In this document: piece after piece, positions 23,201 through 35,759 of the stretch
Layout: every line of letters starts with the position of its first letter
Numbering within the stretch: the first letter of the stretch is position 1
Assembly (NCBI GenBank): GCA_013398955.1
Contig: VWPU01017866.1
Coordinates: 1-64,000 of the forward strand
Direction of reading: 5' to 3'
Source of the DNA: Callaeas wilsoni
Lineage: Eukaryota > Chordata > Aves > Passeriformes > Callaeidae
Length of the DNA stretch: 64,000 nt
Notes under the pieces: generated by a model
What the model was told of the DNA's origin: nothing
Databases searched by the model: none
What the model saw: the letters and a program-made list of their open reading frames with translations, nothing else
Translations under genes and position numbers: made by a program

Positions 23201-23350
23201 ACATTTATGCTAAGCTGCATTTTTCTTATCTCCCAAGATTGTTTTACTCGATATCCTGAAAGCATGAAACAAAATACAAGACAGACCATGTGCAGAACCT
23301 TTCTGTGGAATAGCAGACAGCTCGAGACATTTGCTGGCTTCTTCACTTAC
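20204..23350 (-). other. NRG2: NRG2 intron between the Ig exon and the cassette
   Basis: This 3.1-kb intron has a GC-rich stretch (20280-20420) close to the cassette acceptor, C-rich on the transcript strand, and a (TC)n run (21370-21387). No CR1 or other known repeat is recognisable. If the cassette is skipped, the functional intron runs from 23350 to 10167 (13.2 kb). Confidence 0.8.
21370..21387. repeat. (TC)n microsatellite
   Basis: About nine CT dinucleotides in a row. Confidence 0.9.
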
Positions 23351-23469
23351 CACTTTTCACATTCAGGCTGCCTTTTGCGGTGTCTTTCCCTAAAACGTTC
23401 TCCGCTTCGCAGCTGTACTCCCCAGCATCTTCAAGCTTCACCTTGTTGAACTGCAGTCTGGAAATCTTT
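23351..23469 (-). CDS. NRG2: NRG2 exon: C-terminal half of Ig-like C2 domain
   Basis: This 119-nt exon has its acceptor at 23471-23470 (TTTTCAACAG) and a GTAAGT donor at 23350-23345. It enters in phase 2 and leaves in phase 1, with 39 full codons. The translation KISRLQFNKV is followed by the Ig signature DAGEYSC (second disulfide cysteine at codon 20), then EAENVLGKDT. The two Ig cysteines are 54 residues apart once joined to the previous exon, a normal I-set spacing. It joins in frame either straight to the common EGF exon, which makes a Val codon across the junction, or to the 66-nt cassette, which makes a Gly codon. Intron read-through would meet an in-frame TGA three codons on, so unspliced RNA cannot extend the protein meaningfully. 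Confidence 0.96.
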
Positions 23470-24176
23470 CTGTTGAAAAGTACAGCAGACATTTCTTACT
23501 CGGTTGCTGACCAACCTCATGAAGTGACAACCATTCCTGGCCCTGGGATGCTGCCTGGAGGGTCACCCCTGCTTGACAGGATGGGCTGCCTGACCTTGCA
23601 GGCTGAACAGGCACTCAAGCCTGGATAGGATTTGGACACGTCCCTTCCCAGGATTTGCTAGGTGAACATCTCCCTCTGAACCCACTGCTCTGAGCGCGTT
23701 GCATGGTTTGGTCTGACACCTGCTCTCATTCACACAGAAAGTCTTGTGAGGGGTTGAGGCCAAGAGTCCCAGCACCCCAGCTCAGGCTTTCCACACTGGA
23801 AAAAAGCCACTTTACTGATGGACAGTGGGATCTGCCTGCCAGACAGAGATGTGCAGAGGAGATGCCTGTTCTGCACCTTCCCCAGCAGGAAAGCCAAGCA
23901 GTCAGTGCTCCACCGGCTGCCTTCAGCAGTGCCACACACTCAGCACAAACACTCACAGGGCCTAGGGGGATGCATCCCTCTCCAGCTTGCACATCCAGTC
24001 CTTGGGGTTTGCCCTGGACGTATCGCTGGCGGCTTCATCTGGGCCTAAAAATAGGGCGAGCACCTCGTGTCCCCCAAATACACACTCCGATGGACTAAAG
24101 ACATGTGGGGCTGAGCTGCACACACTCATCTGACCAGCCAGAAAGAGCAGGAGAGGATGAGTGTGACGACTGCCCG

Positions 24177-24244
24177 TGTCACCTCACGGCCTGTGTCACC
24201 TCACAGCCAGTGTCACCTCACAGCCAGTGTCACCTCACAGCCTG
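24177..24244. repeat. 17-bp minisatellite, four units
   Basis: Four head-to-tail copies of a unit TGTCACCTCACAGCCAG are present, with one or two differences in the outer copies (CGGCCTG and CAGCCTG variants). A smaller direct repeat (GCAGAGCTCTGCGGC) follows at about 24265-24295. Confidence 0.9.
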
Positions 24245-27200
24245 TGCTGCTCCTCCTCGGGAGAGGCAGAGCTCTGCGGCAGAGCTCTGCGGCGCTGCGG
24301 GAAGGAGCATCGCCTTTCCCACTGGCTATGACTCATTCTCTGGGATGTCTCTGACTAACAGGCAAAACCTTTTGTTGCCCAGTTTAACAGGGATCTATAG
24401 GAGCCTTCAACACACACTGAGTGCCACTCACGAGACCGCAATGGGACTCTCGCGTGAGACCCTCTGTTTTACTACATTTCCTTCCATTTTAGCCATCTTA
24501 TCAAAACCCACCCTGTCTGCTCTTCTCATGAGAACATCTCCGTCTGCCTTCTACCCCAAGCTTTTACCTCAAGTCTGTGTCATATAGTCACTTTATTTAG
24601 AGACTTGGAAGCGCTGCCAGCTTTAGAAAGAGGTCCCAGTGGCCGATGTTGCTGAAGGCAAATATAATTCCATTTATGTGGAAAATAATCATTAGCCTTG
24701 GACATAGCTGCAATGTTACACGTGTCATCCGAGAAGGACTTTTCTTGGGGCTGTGCAAATCATTGTCCATAGGAAGCCCTTCACAGAAGCACACTGGCAT
24801 CTTTTTAACACCCTGACAAGCTGTTCTCCTGGGAGGCACGGCGCAAGGACACAGCAGGAATATCTCACTAGTTATATTAGTAAATTAAAAGCACTTGGAG
24901 ACAACTTGGTAGAGCTCCCAGGAAACAGGCGCTGCCCTGTTTCACAGGATGCGGTCAAGTGTTCAATTGCATGAGCTGGGGCCACATGTGGAGCAATTTT
25001 TAAATGAATGTTGACAGTATGCAAAGACCTCTTGAATCCCTCTAACTGTAGGTCTCCCCTAATCCATTTGTGCAGTCACTTGGGCCTTGGAACACGTTCC
25101 AACCTGGGAGCCTAAACAAGAGGGCTGATTCTGCAAGGTGGTGCAAAGCTGCCTTGACTCCCAGCTCAACAACCTTCTCTGAATGTTCCCAAGTCTCTTA
25201 GCAAAGCCTGTGGCAGCCCTGGGCATCGTGGCCCTCACAGCTGTGCTGCCTCGGGAGTCAGGTCACACACAAGAGAGAATAAAGCATTTGAGGGCATCCA
25301 GTGCCTGGTGCTGCCCTGTGGCTGCTGGTTCCTGCGCCTTGCAGGGAGGGACAATGGGTGCCTAAGGGGGGCGTGGGCCCTGTTGGGCTGCAGTACCTCG
25401 TTCAGGAGCATGTTCCCCGCTCCCTCCATGGAGGAAGGTGTGGAAATGCTCATCAAAAGGGCGAGATGGCTCCAGAATGCAACTCCAAGACTGCTCCAAG
25501 CCCAGCCATTACTTTCTCCCAGCTGTCTCAACCTTCTCTGCCAGAGCACACCATTAGTTTTACAAACCAGCTCTCGGACAGGCTGTATGCAGGCGGCACA
25601 TGCTGAAAGCAGCTTGGAAGAGCGAGGCTTTAACTCAGAGTCCGTAGAAAACACCACCCTGGCACACGAGCACGCTGGGGCTGCCTGCCAGCGCAGAGCT
25701 GAGAGCATCAATGGACACGCTGCCTTCAGCTGCCAGAGCACAGATGTTCTTACGATCATTGGCTGCATGGCAATCTTGATCCACAGCACATTTCGCCAGG
25801 TGGAGCAACTGGAAAAATCCACTGCTGCATTAGGGTATCACCTAGGTATGTGATCTTTTACAGATAAGGGGGTTTAAGTCCCAAAGATATGAATTAGGGA
25901 GTTACTAGTGGCACAAAAGGGGCCACATTTGACAGATTCAGCTCCAAGAACAGGATGAGAGACATTTGGTCTTTTACCCAGAACTAGAGAGGAATGTGAG
26001 CAGGACAGAGCCATGTTGGCATTTGGAGCATAGCAACACCAAGGTGAAACCAAAGGAGATTGCTTTGTTTTAATGCACAAGACTTGTACTGTCAAAAGAG
26101 CTTGTTTTTATTTGCCATCAAAATTTGTTGAGATTATCCTGGACTGTAAGATCCCCTTGCAAAATCAAGAGCTTTTTTCTTGCTTTTCATAGCCCAGGCC
26201 GGTGGTGTGGCCTCTCTTTGTCTCCACACTGTGCTGTATAAAGTCAGGTGACAGACTTGGGGGAAAGAAGATGAAGGTTGGAGATATGGATCCGCTTTCA
26301 CGTGGAGCATAACAGCAAAGAGAATTTCCCTATCCCAGGAAGCACTGAAACAGCCAGAGAGAAACCTTGCTTCACAGCATTAACCATGGGCCTTTTAATT
26401 GACATGGATAATGCCTGTGCACTGGAAGAACTGAGCTGAAGGACGTCAAAGGGACAAGTCCTCGCCTGATCTGTGTGTGCCAAAGGTGACCAGCCTGTTT
26501 TTTTTCTATTTTGCTATCTCCGAGTGCTCCTGAAATATCACAAAGCTCCTTTGGAAACCAGCTTTTCAAAGTTGTGTTCTTCCCCCTGCTGTCCCCAGGG
26601 GCAGGTACTTTGCTCTCCTGAGGGTTGATTTTACAGACACACTGAGGAGTGGCGTCCAAGGAGTTACACCGGGCACAGGATTTTCGGGATGAAGGCTCCT
26701 GGGCAGTGTCTCCTGGGGACAGCAGGCCCTGGGAGAGCCCTACGTGTGCATTCACAAGAGTGCCTGGCTGCCAGACGATGCCATTCTTCTGGAGGAAGGC
26801 GCTGCCCCGGGCTGTTTGCTCAGTGAAAGGGCCAGGGTCACTGACAGATCCCATCATTTCGCTGCAGTGCAACTCTGTTGACATCTCTTTACTCCGGGGG
26901 AAAATCTGCCTCATTGTCTTCCCTGACCCTCAGCACATATGACTTAGCCACGCACTAATTATCTCCTGTAGTGCCAGTGGAGGGATAAGCCATGGGGAAT
27001 ATGCTGTCTGCAGGCTCTGAGGGATAGGATTCACAAGGAGACCTTCAGCCTGGCCAAAAGAAGATCCCCCCAAATACCTTTCTGGCCAAGAGAAAAGAGT
27101 CCCCCAGAGGGCAGTTTGGAGGGATGAGTAAATCACCCTCTTCAGTGCCAATCTCCAGACTACAATGGGAAACAGGGAGATCAGCCTTTGGCCAGGACCT

Positions 27201-30200
27201 ACACAAAGATCCTGGCAAATTCTGGCTGGGAAGGGTGTCCTCATCAGCTGTAATTTAGACATCTAAATGTGAGCTCAGGCCCTGAGGCCTCCAGTGCAGT
27301 GAGAGGAGAAGAAACAGGCCCTGCATCTGAGCCAAGGAGGAACTTCTCATGACAGCAGTCATGTTCCCACCAGCACTTTGGTCAAGCTTGAATCGTTTTT
27401 CCCCTCTTACCTACTGCCAAGTGGAAATGGAGCCATCTTCCCAGGTCATCTCCTCACCAAGCCATTCATGTCAGAGCATGGGATCAGGAGAGCAGCTGAC
27501 ACGAGCTGCCCCTGAGACACTTACACTGAGGACTCTGTGTTCCCTATGTGAGTTCAGCCACTTCTGCATCGCTCTGGACAAGAATAGCCCTAGGATTACT
27601 ACTGTTGTAGTATTTTATTAGTGTTCTAAAAATAGAGTAACTAACACATAAGTGACAAGTCAAGGAATAAGCTGATGAAGAGAATTTGGAGACTACCCCA
27701 TATGTGGCCCCAAAATTGTCAATGAAGAGCACTGCACATAGTAAACACACCTGAAACCCTAGGAAAAGGAAATTCCCAAACATGACCCTTGCAAAGGACA
27801 CACTGGATGCCCTGCTGTGGTCACCCATTAACTCCATTCCCCTGTGTTTGCACGGAGCGCTGGCGGCAGGAAGCACACCGGCATTGCCGAGAGCGGGAGT
27901 GCCAGCAATCGCTGTAATGTGCACTGCTTGCATCCTGCCAGAGATTTAATTGGTGCCTCCGTGCTGCCCTGGCACTCTCACCATGCTACATTTGCCCTGA
28001 AAGAGCAGGTTAATGATTGGCAAGAAGATTCAGGATATCCAGCTTACAAACCACAAGTGTTGTCCAGCGGCCATCAAACACCGGGCAGCCCCACTGGCTG
28101 GGGCAGGGGCTCTGGGGGGACACATTCATCCTCCCCAGCACTCAGGGGGATAAATTCAGACAGAGAGAATCCCTGCAATGCAAGGGCAGCGTGGGCATGG
28201 CCGTGGCAAAGCCCCTTTGTCTGGCAGGGCAGGCGCAGCTAGGAGCATCCTCTCCCTTGCACAGCTCCTCGATCTCTTCCCTGCCTTCCAGCTGTGCTCA
28301 GCAGAGCAGAGCAGAGCTGGGCAGGACGGCTGTGCTTGCAGTGCTTGAGGAAAACAAGTGTCCTGTGCTGGCTGCTCTGCGCTCCAGAGCATCACCTGCC
28401 CAGCTCAGTACCAGCAACAGAAAGAACAAATGGGACAGGGGACAGAAATGCCCTCAAGCAAAGCAATGAAATAAGAGGGGTAAGGACAGGAAGGTTTGGA
28501 CTTTTCAGCTTGGCCATCGTCCCTTCTGTATCTCCCTTCCTCCCCTCACACCATCATCTGACCCGCTCCGTGCTTGACCTGCTGGGACGGTGGGGGACAG
28601 GTAATGTCCTTGCAGTGCCCAGGACAGGACCAACCATCCCCTGACCCACTCTGCCTGCTCTCTCCTACCCCTGTTCCCCAACATTAAAGTGCTGTTCTAA
28701 CCTGAAAAGCAGATTTGCCCCTTCTCTGCTCAGCAGTGCTGTGGTCTCTCTGTGCCTGGGCTTGGGACAGGCTGATTTTAAGAGGAAGACTCGACCAGTC
28801 CTCACTCTGCAGAGCTGACACTGACACTGGTCTCAGAGTGAGGGCGAGTTACTTCTGGGTCGGGCAGTGTCAACAAGAGGGGAGAAGATCGATAAGTACG
28901 CTCCAAAGAGCAGGGTCACTTGTGCAACCCCCTCCAGGCTCAAATGCAGCCGGAGGCGTTCTGGCAATGGGAAGAGGTGTGGGGCAGCAGAGGCAGTGAC
29001 ACACAACCACACCAGGGCCTGGAGTGGACTTTGTGGCTGCTCTGTTGAGAGGCAAACCCCTGTGTGCTGCTGTTCTCTGTGCCAGGCCAAGGCTGTGGCA
29101 CCTGCCAGGGTGTGACATCAATAAATGAGTAAAAGCTGAGTTTTGGGCTCTGTGTGAAGCACAGCCTGATGTCCTTGCAGGGTGCTTTGTAGTGCTTCTC
29201 CTGGAATTCAAGGCAATTGATCCATCCTACGGATGTTTCCTCCAACCTCAATGCCAGGATTTTAATTTCTTCGAGAAAATGTAGGTCCTGGAGCAGTACT
29301 CTGAGGCCAGCTCCCAGCAGGTTCCTTCCCTGCTTCCTGTGATCTCATACTGGAAGAGCTTCCCAAGAGCCAGGGACTTCCCAGCACCAAATGTGGAACA
29401 CATACCTTGCTATCCCAAAGAGTGTGTGACCTCAATAACGAGACAAGGCCCCCTCGGGTGCCCAGGTCTCACTATCTCAGCAGCTAAACCATGAGCTGGT
29501 TCTGTTGCAGAGAGGGAAAAGAGGGCCAGTGCTGCTGAGGAAAAAGCACAGAGGCCCTAGTTTGGAAGTGTATCACATATTAGATGGAGGTTGATACGCT
29601 GGGCAAATCAGAGGCCGGCCCAAAGCTTCAGGGATTGCCAGAAGTGAGGAGAAAGGTCTGAGAGGACCTTTAAAGCAAAGCACATTGGTTATAAAGAACC
29701 AAGGAGGAGAGGGAGGTGCCATACCAAGAGCAGCTGTCATGGGGATAGCCCTGGGCAGAGCTCAGCAATGGAGATAAGCAGAGCCAGGCTGTAAATACTT
29801 GTATCAGGAAAAAGCATTTTGGGGAACAGAGATCATGGCAAAGGGATGGCACCTTCACATGGGCAGGGAGCTGCTGCTCAAAACCTTTGTGAAACACCAC
29901 CGTGGTCGTACACGGGGTGTGCAAGAGATCTAGATAAAGTTTTGGGTCTCCTCATGTCATTCTTTTCTCCCCAAGTCATTTTTCTGCAGCTGGTACGTGT
30001 CACAGATCCTCACCAGTGTCTGCTCCATGGCAAATTCATGCCTGCAGGTCTATGATGTGCTGTGCTGGATGAACTGCCAGCAGCCTCAGCCCTCACCCCA
30101 GCCCTCCTCCCCGAAGGTAAAACATTTTAACTTAAACAGGATGAATGGGATTTCAGCTCATGTCTCAGTGAGGGCCTTGACCTAATCGGTGACATTTTGC

Positions 30201-30951
30201 AACCGCAGCAGGCCAAGGTCTGTAGAGAGAGATTTTTTGTTGTTGTTTTTGTAAGCAGCCAACATGGCTGGAAAAACCACACAAAATTTCAGGCACATAA
30301 AGCTCCTTCCACCTCTAAGTTCGCACAGCCCATCAGCTGAAGCAGCCCAGCAACTGACCGTGACTTGTTAGCAACTATAATGCAGTCAAGTTTGATTAAA
30401 TGTCCATTCCCTGACTCTCTCAGGAGCCCCAACTTGCAAAGTTTGTGGATTGTTTGAGCTCAAGACCCAACTGCTTCTCCTTTCAGTTCTCAAATTCCCT
30501 GGTTCAGTCCCAGGTGCATTGGCCAAGATGATGTCCATCATCTCCTCTAAAACAACAAGCAAACAAAGGAGATGCTCTCCTTCACACCCCCCTCCAATAA
30601 AGTGCCTTCAGCAGCTAAAACCAAATCCCAAATATCGGAGACTTATAATGACATCGTGAGAGTTAGCAAGGCAGCAGCTCCCCTGGTGATTATAACAACA
30701 CCGGTGCTTGAGAAGAGTCTTCGCTTCAAGGCATCTGGAATTGCTCTTGCAAGATCCATTGTCAAATGAGCTTTTTCCTTTGTTTAAAAATGTCAGCCCG
30801 AAGACCCCTGCCAGAGTGGTGGTATAGCCTGCTTGGGTTCACTCTGACTCCCACAAGGCTTCAACAGTCCTCTTGCCCCTCCTTGTCTCCAGGCTTAATT
30901 AGGAAATCATTTATCTTTATTGGCACTCTCTTTCCCCTGCTGCTTTGGCAT

Positions 30952-30966
30952 TATTTTTTTTTTTTT
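30952..30966. repeat. Poly-T run
   Basis: A T-rich homopolymer of about 13 nt. No flanking element is recognised. Confidence 0.8.
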
Positions 30967-32957
30967 GCCTTCATTCCAGTGCAGTGAGCTGTACAGGGAA
31001 GACCACAGCCCCATTCATTGTGGGTGGGGAATAATCTACAACTGGGAGCCCTACAAGGAAGACCCCAGCAATGAATCTGCTCAAGTGGCATCGCCTGAGG
31101 GACTACTGTACAGAAACGGGAGAGGAGGGTATCCCTTGGCTCTACTTACAGGCTAACAATAGGGATTCCTGGTGATACTGAAAGTAGGACACTACTCCCA
31201 AGGGATGTCATATGGTCAGCCTGTCCCAAACTGAACTGTCAACCCTCTCCAGTCTAATGATACGCCTGCTTCATCACCCCAGCAACGTCCCTTGGTAGCA
31301 GAGCACACAAAGAGAAGGGGCTGTAAGGACAGGCACAGCTCAGGGACTACCAGGCTCCTGGGCTCCAGCTGAAGATCTGCATGTCCCAGGCTGAGCCCCG
31401 AGCATGGCTTCAAGTGGGGAAGGTTCCCTACACCTCCAGAAGCAAAAACTCCCTTGGCTTCCTCTGCAGCTGGCCTTTGACCATTTGCCAGGATAGTCAG
31501 AGAGTCAAAACCCAACCTGAACGTCTCGGGAGCCAGCAGCCTCAATCAGATCTCAGACACACTCAGCTGAAAATGGCATTGCTTTGGCAGCTTGGGGGCA
31601 GAGCCACTCACTAGGCTGTACTTCCACTACCATAGGCAACTCTTTCTGGGTAATTTCTCTGGGTTCCCCATCAACTGTGTTTTATTTAAATTGAGATGGA
31701 GATAAAATTCCAGCCAATAATTTCTTCCACCTTAAAGAGAAGTTTCCCCTTCGTGCAAGCCAGGCTTGCCCCAGCCTGTCACTAATTACAGATGGAACAT
31801 GAAGTTCAGAAAGGAGGAATCAGAATTGTTCCCCTCCCTCCAGCAAATAACCATTGAAAAAAAACTGACTCCTCTGCCTGATGGCACCAGAAGTTTTGCC
31901 GATAAGTTTAAAAAGAAGAGGGAAAATGATTGATGGAAAAGCTGAAGAGCTGACATGCAGTTGAGTGCTCCTCTCCTCCTTACGACATATACGTCCCTTA
32001 TTTTGAAAGAGATCCCCTATTCTTGAGATCAGACAAAAACTTGATCACAAAAAAAAGTGCTTCCGTCATACTTTCTAGTTAGAAACCTCAAGGCTCTTTA
32101 AACACATGGGGAGGAAAGCCAGGAATGAGTCACAAAGGGCAACCATGTTCTTGTCTCCCGTCCTAACCCTCTGCATGCTAAAGATCTCAGAGCTGGAGAC
32201 AGATTTCAGCTGTGCCCAGCTCTGCCAGGGCTCATAGGGCCAAGGGAAACACTGTGGACATCACTTTGCTGGAGAGCTCTTTCTGCCTGGCTCCAGCAGA
32301 AACCTCTATTAGGTCTTTGGATTACACTTCTGAAGAAATGATCCCGTGCACCTGGCCAGGTCCTGCACAGCCTGAGAAGCTTTTTGCCTTGTGTACTTTC
32401 CCTGTGAAGGTCCCTCCCCAGTGCTCCATTTCTGGCCCTCTGAAATCCCCACTCCGAGCTGAAAGGAAGTGCGGAGGATTATCTGGAGACCAGTGTTATC
32501 TCTAAGTGGAGCCAGATGTATAAATCCCATTATTCTTAAAATAATCATTATAGAGTAAGATCTCCTTTCAGAGATTTACAGTTTAGGATGCTGATCCTTC
32601 CCTGGAGTCCCCTCCCAACAGGCTGGAAGTAATGATCTACACCCATATCACATGTCCCTCCACTAAACTTGGCCCCACCAAGCTGCATAATGAAGACATC
32701 AAAGTCATGAGGGCTCCCTCAGCCTGCTCTGAGCAGTTTTTAGTGTTTGTTCCATGCAGTCAAAACCAGAGGGAGGCAGGTCCAATGCCAGTGGCCGCTC
32801 TGCCTCGAGGTGGCCCAGCAAACCCAGTGCAGGGGACAGGGGTGGGAATGCCAGCCTGGGTGTGCCCAGACCCATCCGGATCCTCCCGGAGAAGTGTTCC
32901 TGCACTGCTTTACAAGGGGCAGATGCTCACCGAGGGGTGATTATCTCAGAACCATCC

Positions 32958-33250
32958 CACAGAATGACAGAACCATTTAGGTTGGGAAGGCCCTCTGAGA
33001 TCATCGAGTCCAACCATTCCCCCAGCACTGCCAAGGCCACCAAAAAACCATGTCCCCAAGTGACACATCTACACATTTTTTGAACACTTCCACCACTTCC
33101 CTGGCTAACCTGTTCCAATGCCTGACCACCGTTGCGGTGAAGAAGTTTGTCCTAATATCCAAACCCCCTTTGACACAGCTTGAGGCTGTTTCCTTTAGTC
33201 TCTGCTCAACAGCTGCTTGAGTCCAGTCTCCACAGCCTGGTCCCAGCACA
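32958..33250 (-). mobile_element. CR1 LINE 3' fragment
   Basis: Reading from low coordinates, the plus strand starts with the reversed CR1 end (AGAACCATTTAGGTTGGGAAG, then ATCATCGAGTCCAACC). The minus strand translates to a degraded C-terminal CR1 ORF2 stretch (RTNFF, then [15 protein letters not shown]). The 5' part of the element is missing, as is usual for CR1. The exact 5' limit is uncertain. Confidence 0.93.
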
Positions 33251-34129
33251 AGACAAGCACGTTTTAATGGCAGCAAGGAGGAGAAACCGGGATGGGAAGC
33301 AATTCTGGGGATGCTTCGGGCTCACCCCTTTGCTGCTCAGAGACTCTCAAACACTGGAGAAGGCAGGTGCTCAGCTTTCTTTAAAATGTTTATCCATGGG
33401 CTTATTTTGCCAGCAGGAAGCCCTTCCAGCACCACACATCTTTGGCCTCTCACTGGAGAGCCAACACGTTGCCATGGAAACTGGTAAACGCAAAATTATG
33501 GCTTGACAGCAGTGTCCTGAGGAAAGGGGACCAACCTCCTTCCATATGTTTCTGCCCCTGGCCCAGGGACTGCGTGTTCCCCCTGCACCGCTGTGGGTGG
33601 GATGCCATCCTGTCACAGCTTCCTGCTGGACACGGGGTGCCAGGAGGCAAGGAAATATCTCCAAGACTGGGAGCACAGCAGGGGAGTGCTGTGAGAGGAT
33701 CCCTCCATCCAGCTGGGTGTCTGGTCTGAGGCTGGTTGCTCTCTAGCTCCGAGGGAAATTGCTCCCCAACACCCATCAGCCCGCAGGGGTGGACAGGCAG
33801 GATTCCCACGCCTGGCTAGAGAGCGTGGTGCAGACATTTCTCCAGGGCATCCCAGCCGCAGCAGCCATTGCTAAACAACCACGAGGCTGACGAGGGCCAC
33901 AAGAAACACTGAGGGCAGCAGAGGAGCGAGGCAGGCACAGCTCTGCCCTCTGCGAGCCCAGACAGCCCTCCCTGAGCAGACAGCACCCAGTTATCCTGGA
34001 TCTCCTCGTGTTTCCAGCATAAGCCTTCCACTGACCACCCTCTGCCTCATCCCAAAACAGCCACAAGTCCTAGAAATAACACAAAGGAGGTCAACCATCT
34101 TGGGTGTGACTCTGAAACCAAACCCTACA

Positions 34130-34460
34130 GGACAGAAATTAAATTAGAGCAATTGGCAACGTCCCGTTCAAGCACTGACTGAGTCTTCTAACTGATTTGT
34201 AGTGGCTTTTAATTTTAAAAATTGCTACTCTGTCAAGTCCATAATGAGCATTTATTCACACACCCAGAACATATGTTAGCAAAGAATTAGAATCAAATTT
34301 TCCAAGGGGTCAGGCAGTTGCAAGCTGACTATTGCTGGCTAGGTCAGGATGTATGAATGTAAGCATAGTCATGATTATGGAATAATTTTAAGATACATCA
34401 TATGTAGCTATTGGGCCTTGAGAAATATCAACATGGATCCATTAAAATCAGCTCCCAGTG
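34130..34460. promoter_or_regulatory. AT-rich unique stretch between two CR1 fragments
   Basis: This non-repetitive AT-rich DNA, with TTTTAATTTTAAAAATTG and CATGATTATGGAATAATTTTA, has the texture of conserved intronic sequence. It has no open frame or transposon motif. A regulatory role is only a suggestion. Confidence 0.15.
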
Positions 34461-34694
34461 AGAACTCCTTAGCTCGGTCACTGGGGCCTCTTTCTCCAGG
34501 TGTTTCAGCATGGCCTGAATGAGGTGGTTCTGAGGATGACAGTCACTGAGAGTCACCCGAGAGCTTTGCTGGGTGGGGACTTTGGGCCAGATGTGATGGA
34601 GCTTGCCTTGGATGGACAGATGAAAGGATTTGCACGAGAAAAGGTCTCTGCAGGTGACTGTGACCCCTGATGAGTGTTGTGATGTACTCTTGCA

Positions 34695-35075
34695 CCTCAG
34701 CCCTGCTCAGTGTAGAGGAGAGAAGACCGACAGGGGATCTCATTAATGCATGTAAATATCTCCAAGAGGTGTCACAGGATGGTGCCAGACTCTTTAAAAT
34801 GGTGCCCAGTGACAGGACAAGGAGTAATGGCCATAAACTAAACCATGAAATGTTCCATCTCAACATGAGGAAGAACTACTTTACACTGAGGGTGGCAGAG
34901 CACTGGAACAGCTGCCCAGGGAGGGTGAGGAGTCTCCCTCTTTGGAGACATTCCAACCCCACCTGGACACATTCCTGTGTCATCTTCTCCAGGTGCCCCT
35001 GCCTTGGCAGGGAGTTGGACGGGATGATCTCCAGAGGTCCCTTCCAGCCCTAACTAATCTGTCCTTCTGTGGTTT
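34695..35075 (+). mobile_element. CR1 LINE 3' fragment, best preserved copy
   Basis: The plus strand follows the CR1 3' consensus closely. It goes from GAGAGAAGACC and GGGGATCTCATTAATGC through CCCAGTGACAGGACAAGG and TGAGGAAGAACTACTTTAC to GATCTCCAGAGGTCCCTTCC. One frame still reads HKLNHEMFHLNMRKNYFTLR and AEHWNSCPGR, the end of CR1 reverse-transcriptase ORF2. The element is 5'-truncated. Its plus-strand orientation is opposite to NRG2 transcription. Confidence 0.95.
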
Positions 35076-35587
35076 TTGCAGTGGCCTTAGATGCTTCTGT
35101 GTCCACCCAAATTCAGGAGGAACAAACCAATTCCTCCCACAGCCCTGCTGGAGAGTGATGGGGTGACAGCTGGGTTTGGGTACCTTCTGCATCCAACCCT
35201 CTAAACCACAGAGCAGGAGTCACCTCAGGCAACCTGAGCTGCCCACACCCAGCCCACAGCTACCAGGGGAAGCCTTGTCTCCCCACGTCCCAGGACACCT
35301 GTCTCAGGTATCCAGTGCTGCTCTGACCCCCGGAAAGCCCCATCTACAAACCCAACATCTTCCCTGTGCCTGCCCTGCTCCTCTCCCCACCGCTCTCTGA
35401 GGACACTGGGGATCTTGCTCGCTCCCCCAGGCACGGTAACTGGGCAGAGCACGGGCCCGTGGCTCTGAGGGAGCCCCTCAGTGCTGCTCAGCAGTGACCT
35501 GGGGAGCACAGCAGCACCTCCAGCCAGACGGTCCCCAGACCCAGACACCGAGGGAGCAGAGGCAGAGCAGCCCCATGTCATACTTAC

Positions 35588-35759
35588 TTCCCATTCCCAT
35601 ACTTGATCCGGATGTCTTTGCTCTTCTTCAGCTCTTTGCCATCTTTAAACCATTTGTAGGATGGCTGAGGGTTTCCAGCAGTCGCCTCACATTTCAGGGA
35701 AATCTTCTCACCAACGTGAACATTTGGGCTTTTCAGTTTCTTCAGTTTGGGAGGAACAG
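35588..35759 (-). CDS. NRG2: NRG2 exon: N-terminal half of Ig-like C2 domain
   Basis: This 172-nt exon runs from an acceptor (CGTAG, 35764-35760) to a GTAAGTA donor (35587-35581). It enters in phase 1 and leaves in phase 2, giving 56 complete codons plus split Ala and Lys codons at its ends. The translation starts VPPKLKKLKS, carries the B-strand cysteine at residue 23 (SLKCEA) and the core tryptophan at residue 36 (SYKWFKDG), and ends IRIKYGNG. The same split-domain arrangement and entry phase occur in NRG1. The basic stretch PKLKKLK is the sort of segment that contributes to heparan-sulfate binding in neuregulin Ig domains; that role is inferred here. Differences from mammalian NRG2 as I remember it cluster around PNVHVGEKIS and KELKKSK, as expected for a loop-rich surface. 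The identification is firm. Confidence 0.96.

Larger units (their letters stand above)
23470..35587 (-). other. NRG2: NRG2 intron splitting the Ig domain
   Basis: This 12.1-kb intron separates the two Ig-half exons, as in NRG1. It contains a 17-bp minisatellite (24177-24244), a T run near 30952-30966, and the two largest CR1 fragments of the window (32958-33250 and 34695-35075), both near its 5' end. Between the two CR1s is an AT-rich unique stretch (34130-34460). No other coding signal was seen. Confidence 0.8.
353..35759 (-). other. NRG2: Neuregulin-2 gene, central part (Ig and EGF exons)
   Basis: Six minus-strand exons with AG/GT junctions and matching phases build an Ig-like C2 domain, an optional spacer and an EGF domain with two alternative C-terminal thirds. 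NRG2 rather than NRG1 is indicated by the Ig motif YKWFKDGKEL, by LSSWSGHARKCNETAK before the EGF domain, and by the third-loop peptide CPNGFFGQRCLEKLPLRLYM; NRG1 has clearly different residues at all three. Known of the family: NRG2 is a membrane-anchored ErbB3/ErbB4 ligand precursor expressed mainly in the nervous system and endothelium, released by juxtamembrane cleavage. The signal/N-terminal exon (above 64000) and the transmembrane and cytoplasmic exons (below 1) are outside the window, so the gene is partial at both ends. The visible exons cover about 35.4 kb. Confidence 0.96.

Noticed and set aside
33001..33276. 91-codon minus-strand frame as an NRG2 exon
   Set aside because: The RHWNRL and EVVEVFK motifs identify CR1 ORF2 remnant, not neuregulin.
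34670..35053. 127-codon plus-strand frame as a host gene
   Set aside because: Its translation is the degraded C-terminal end of CR1 LINE ORF2, so it is transposon remnant.
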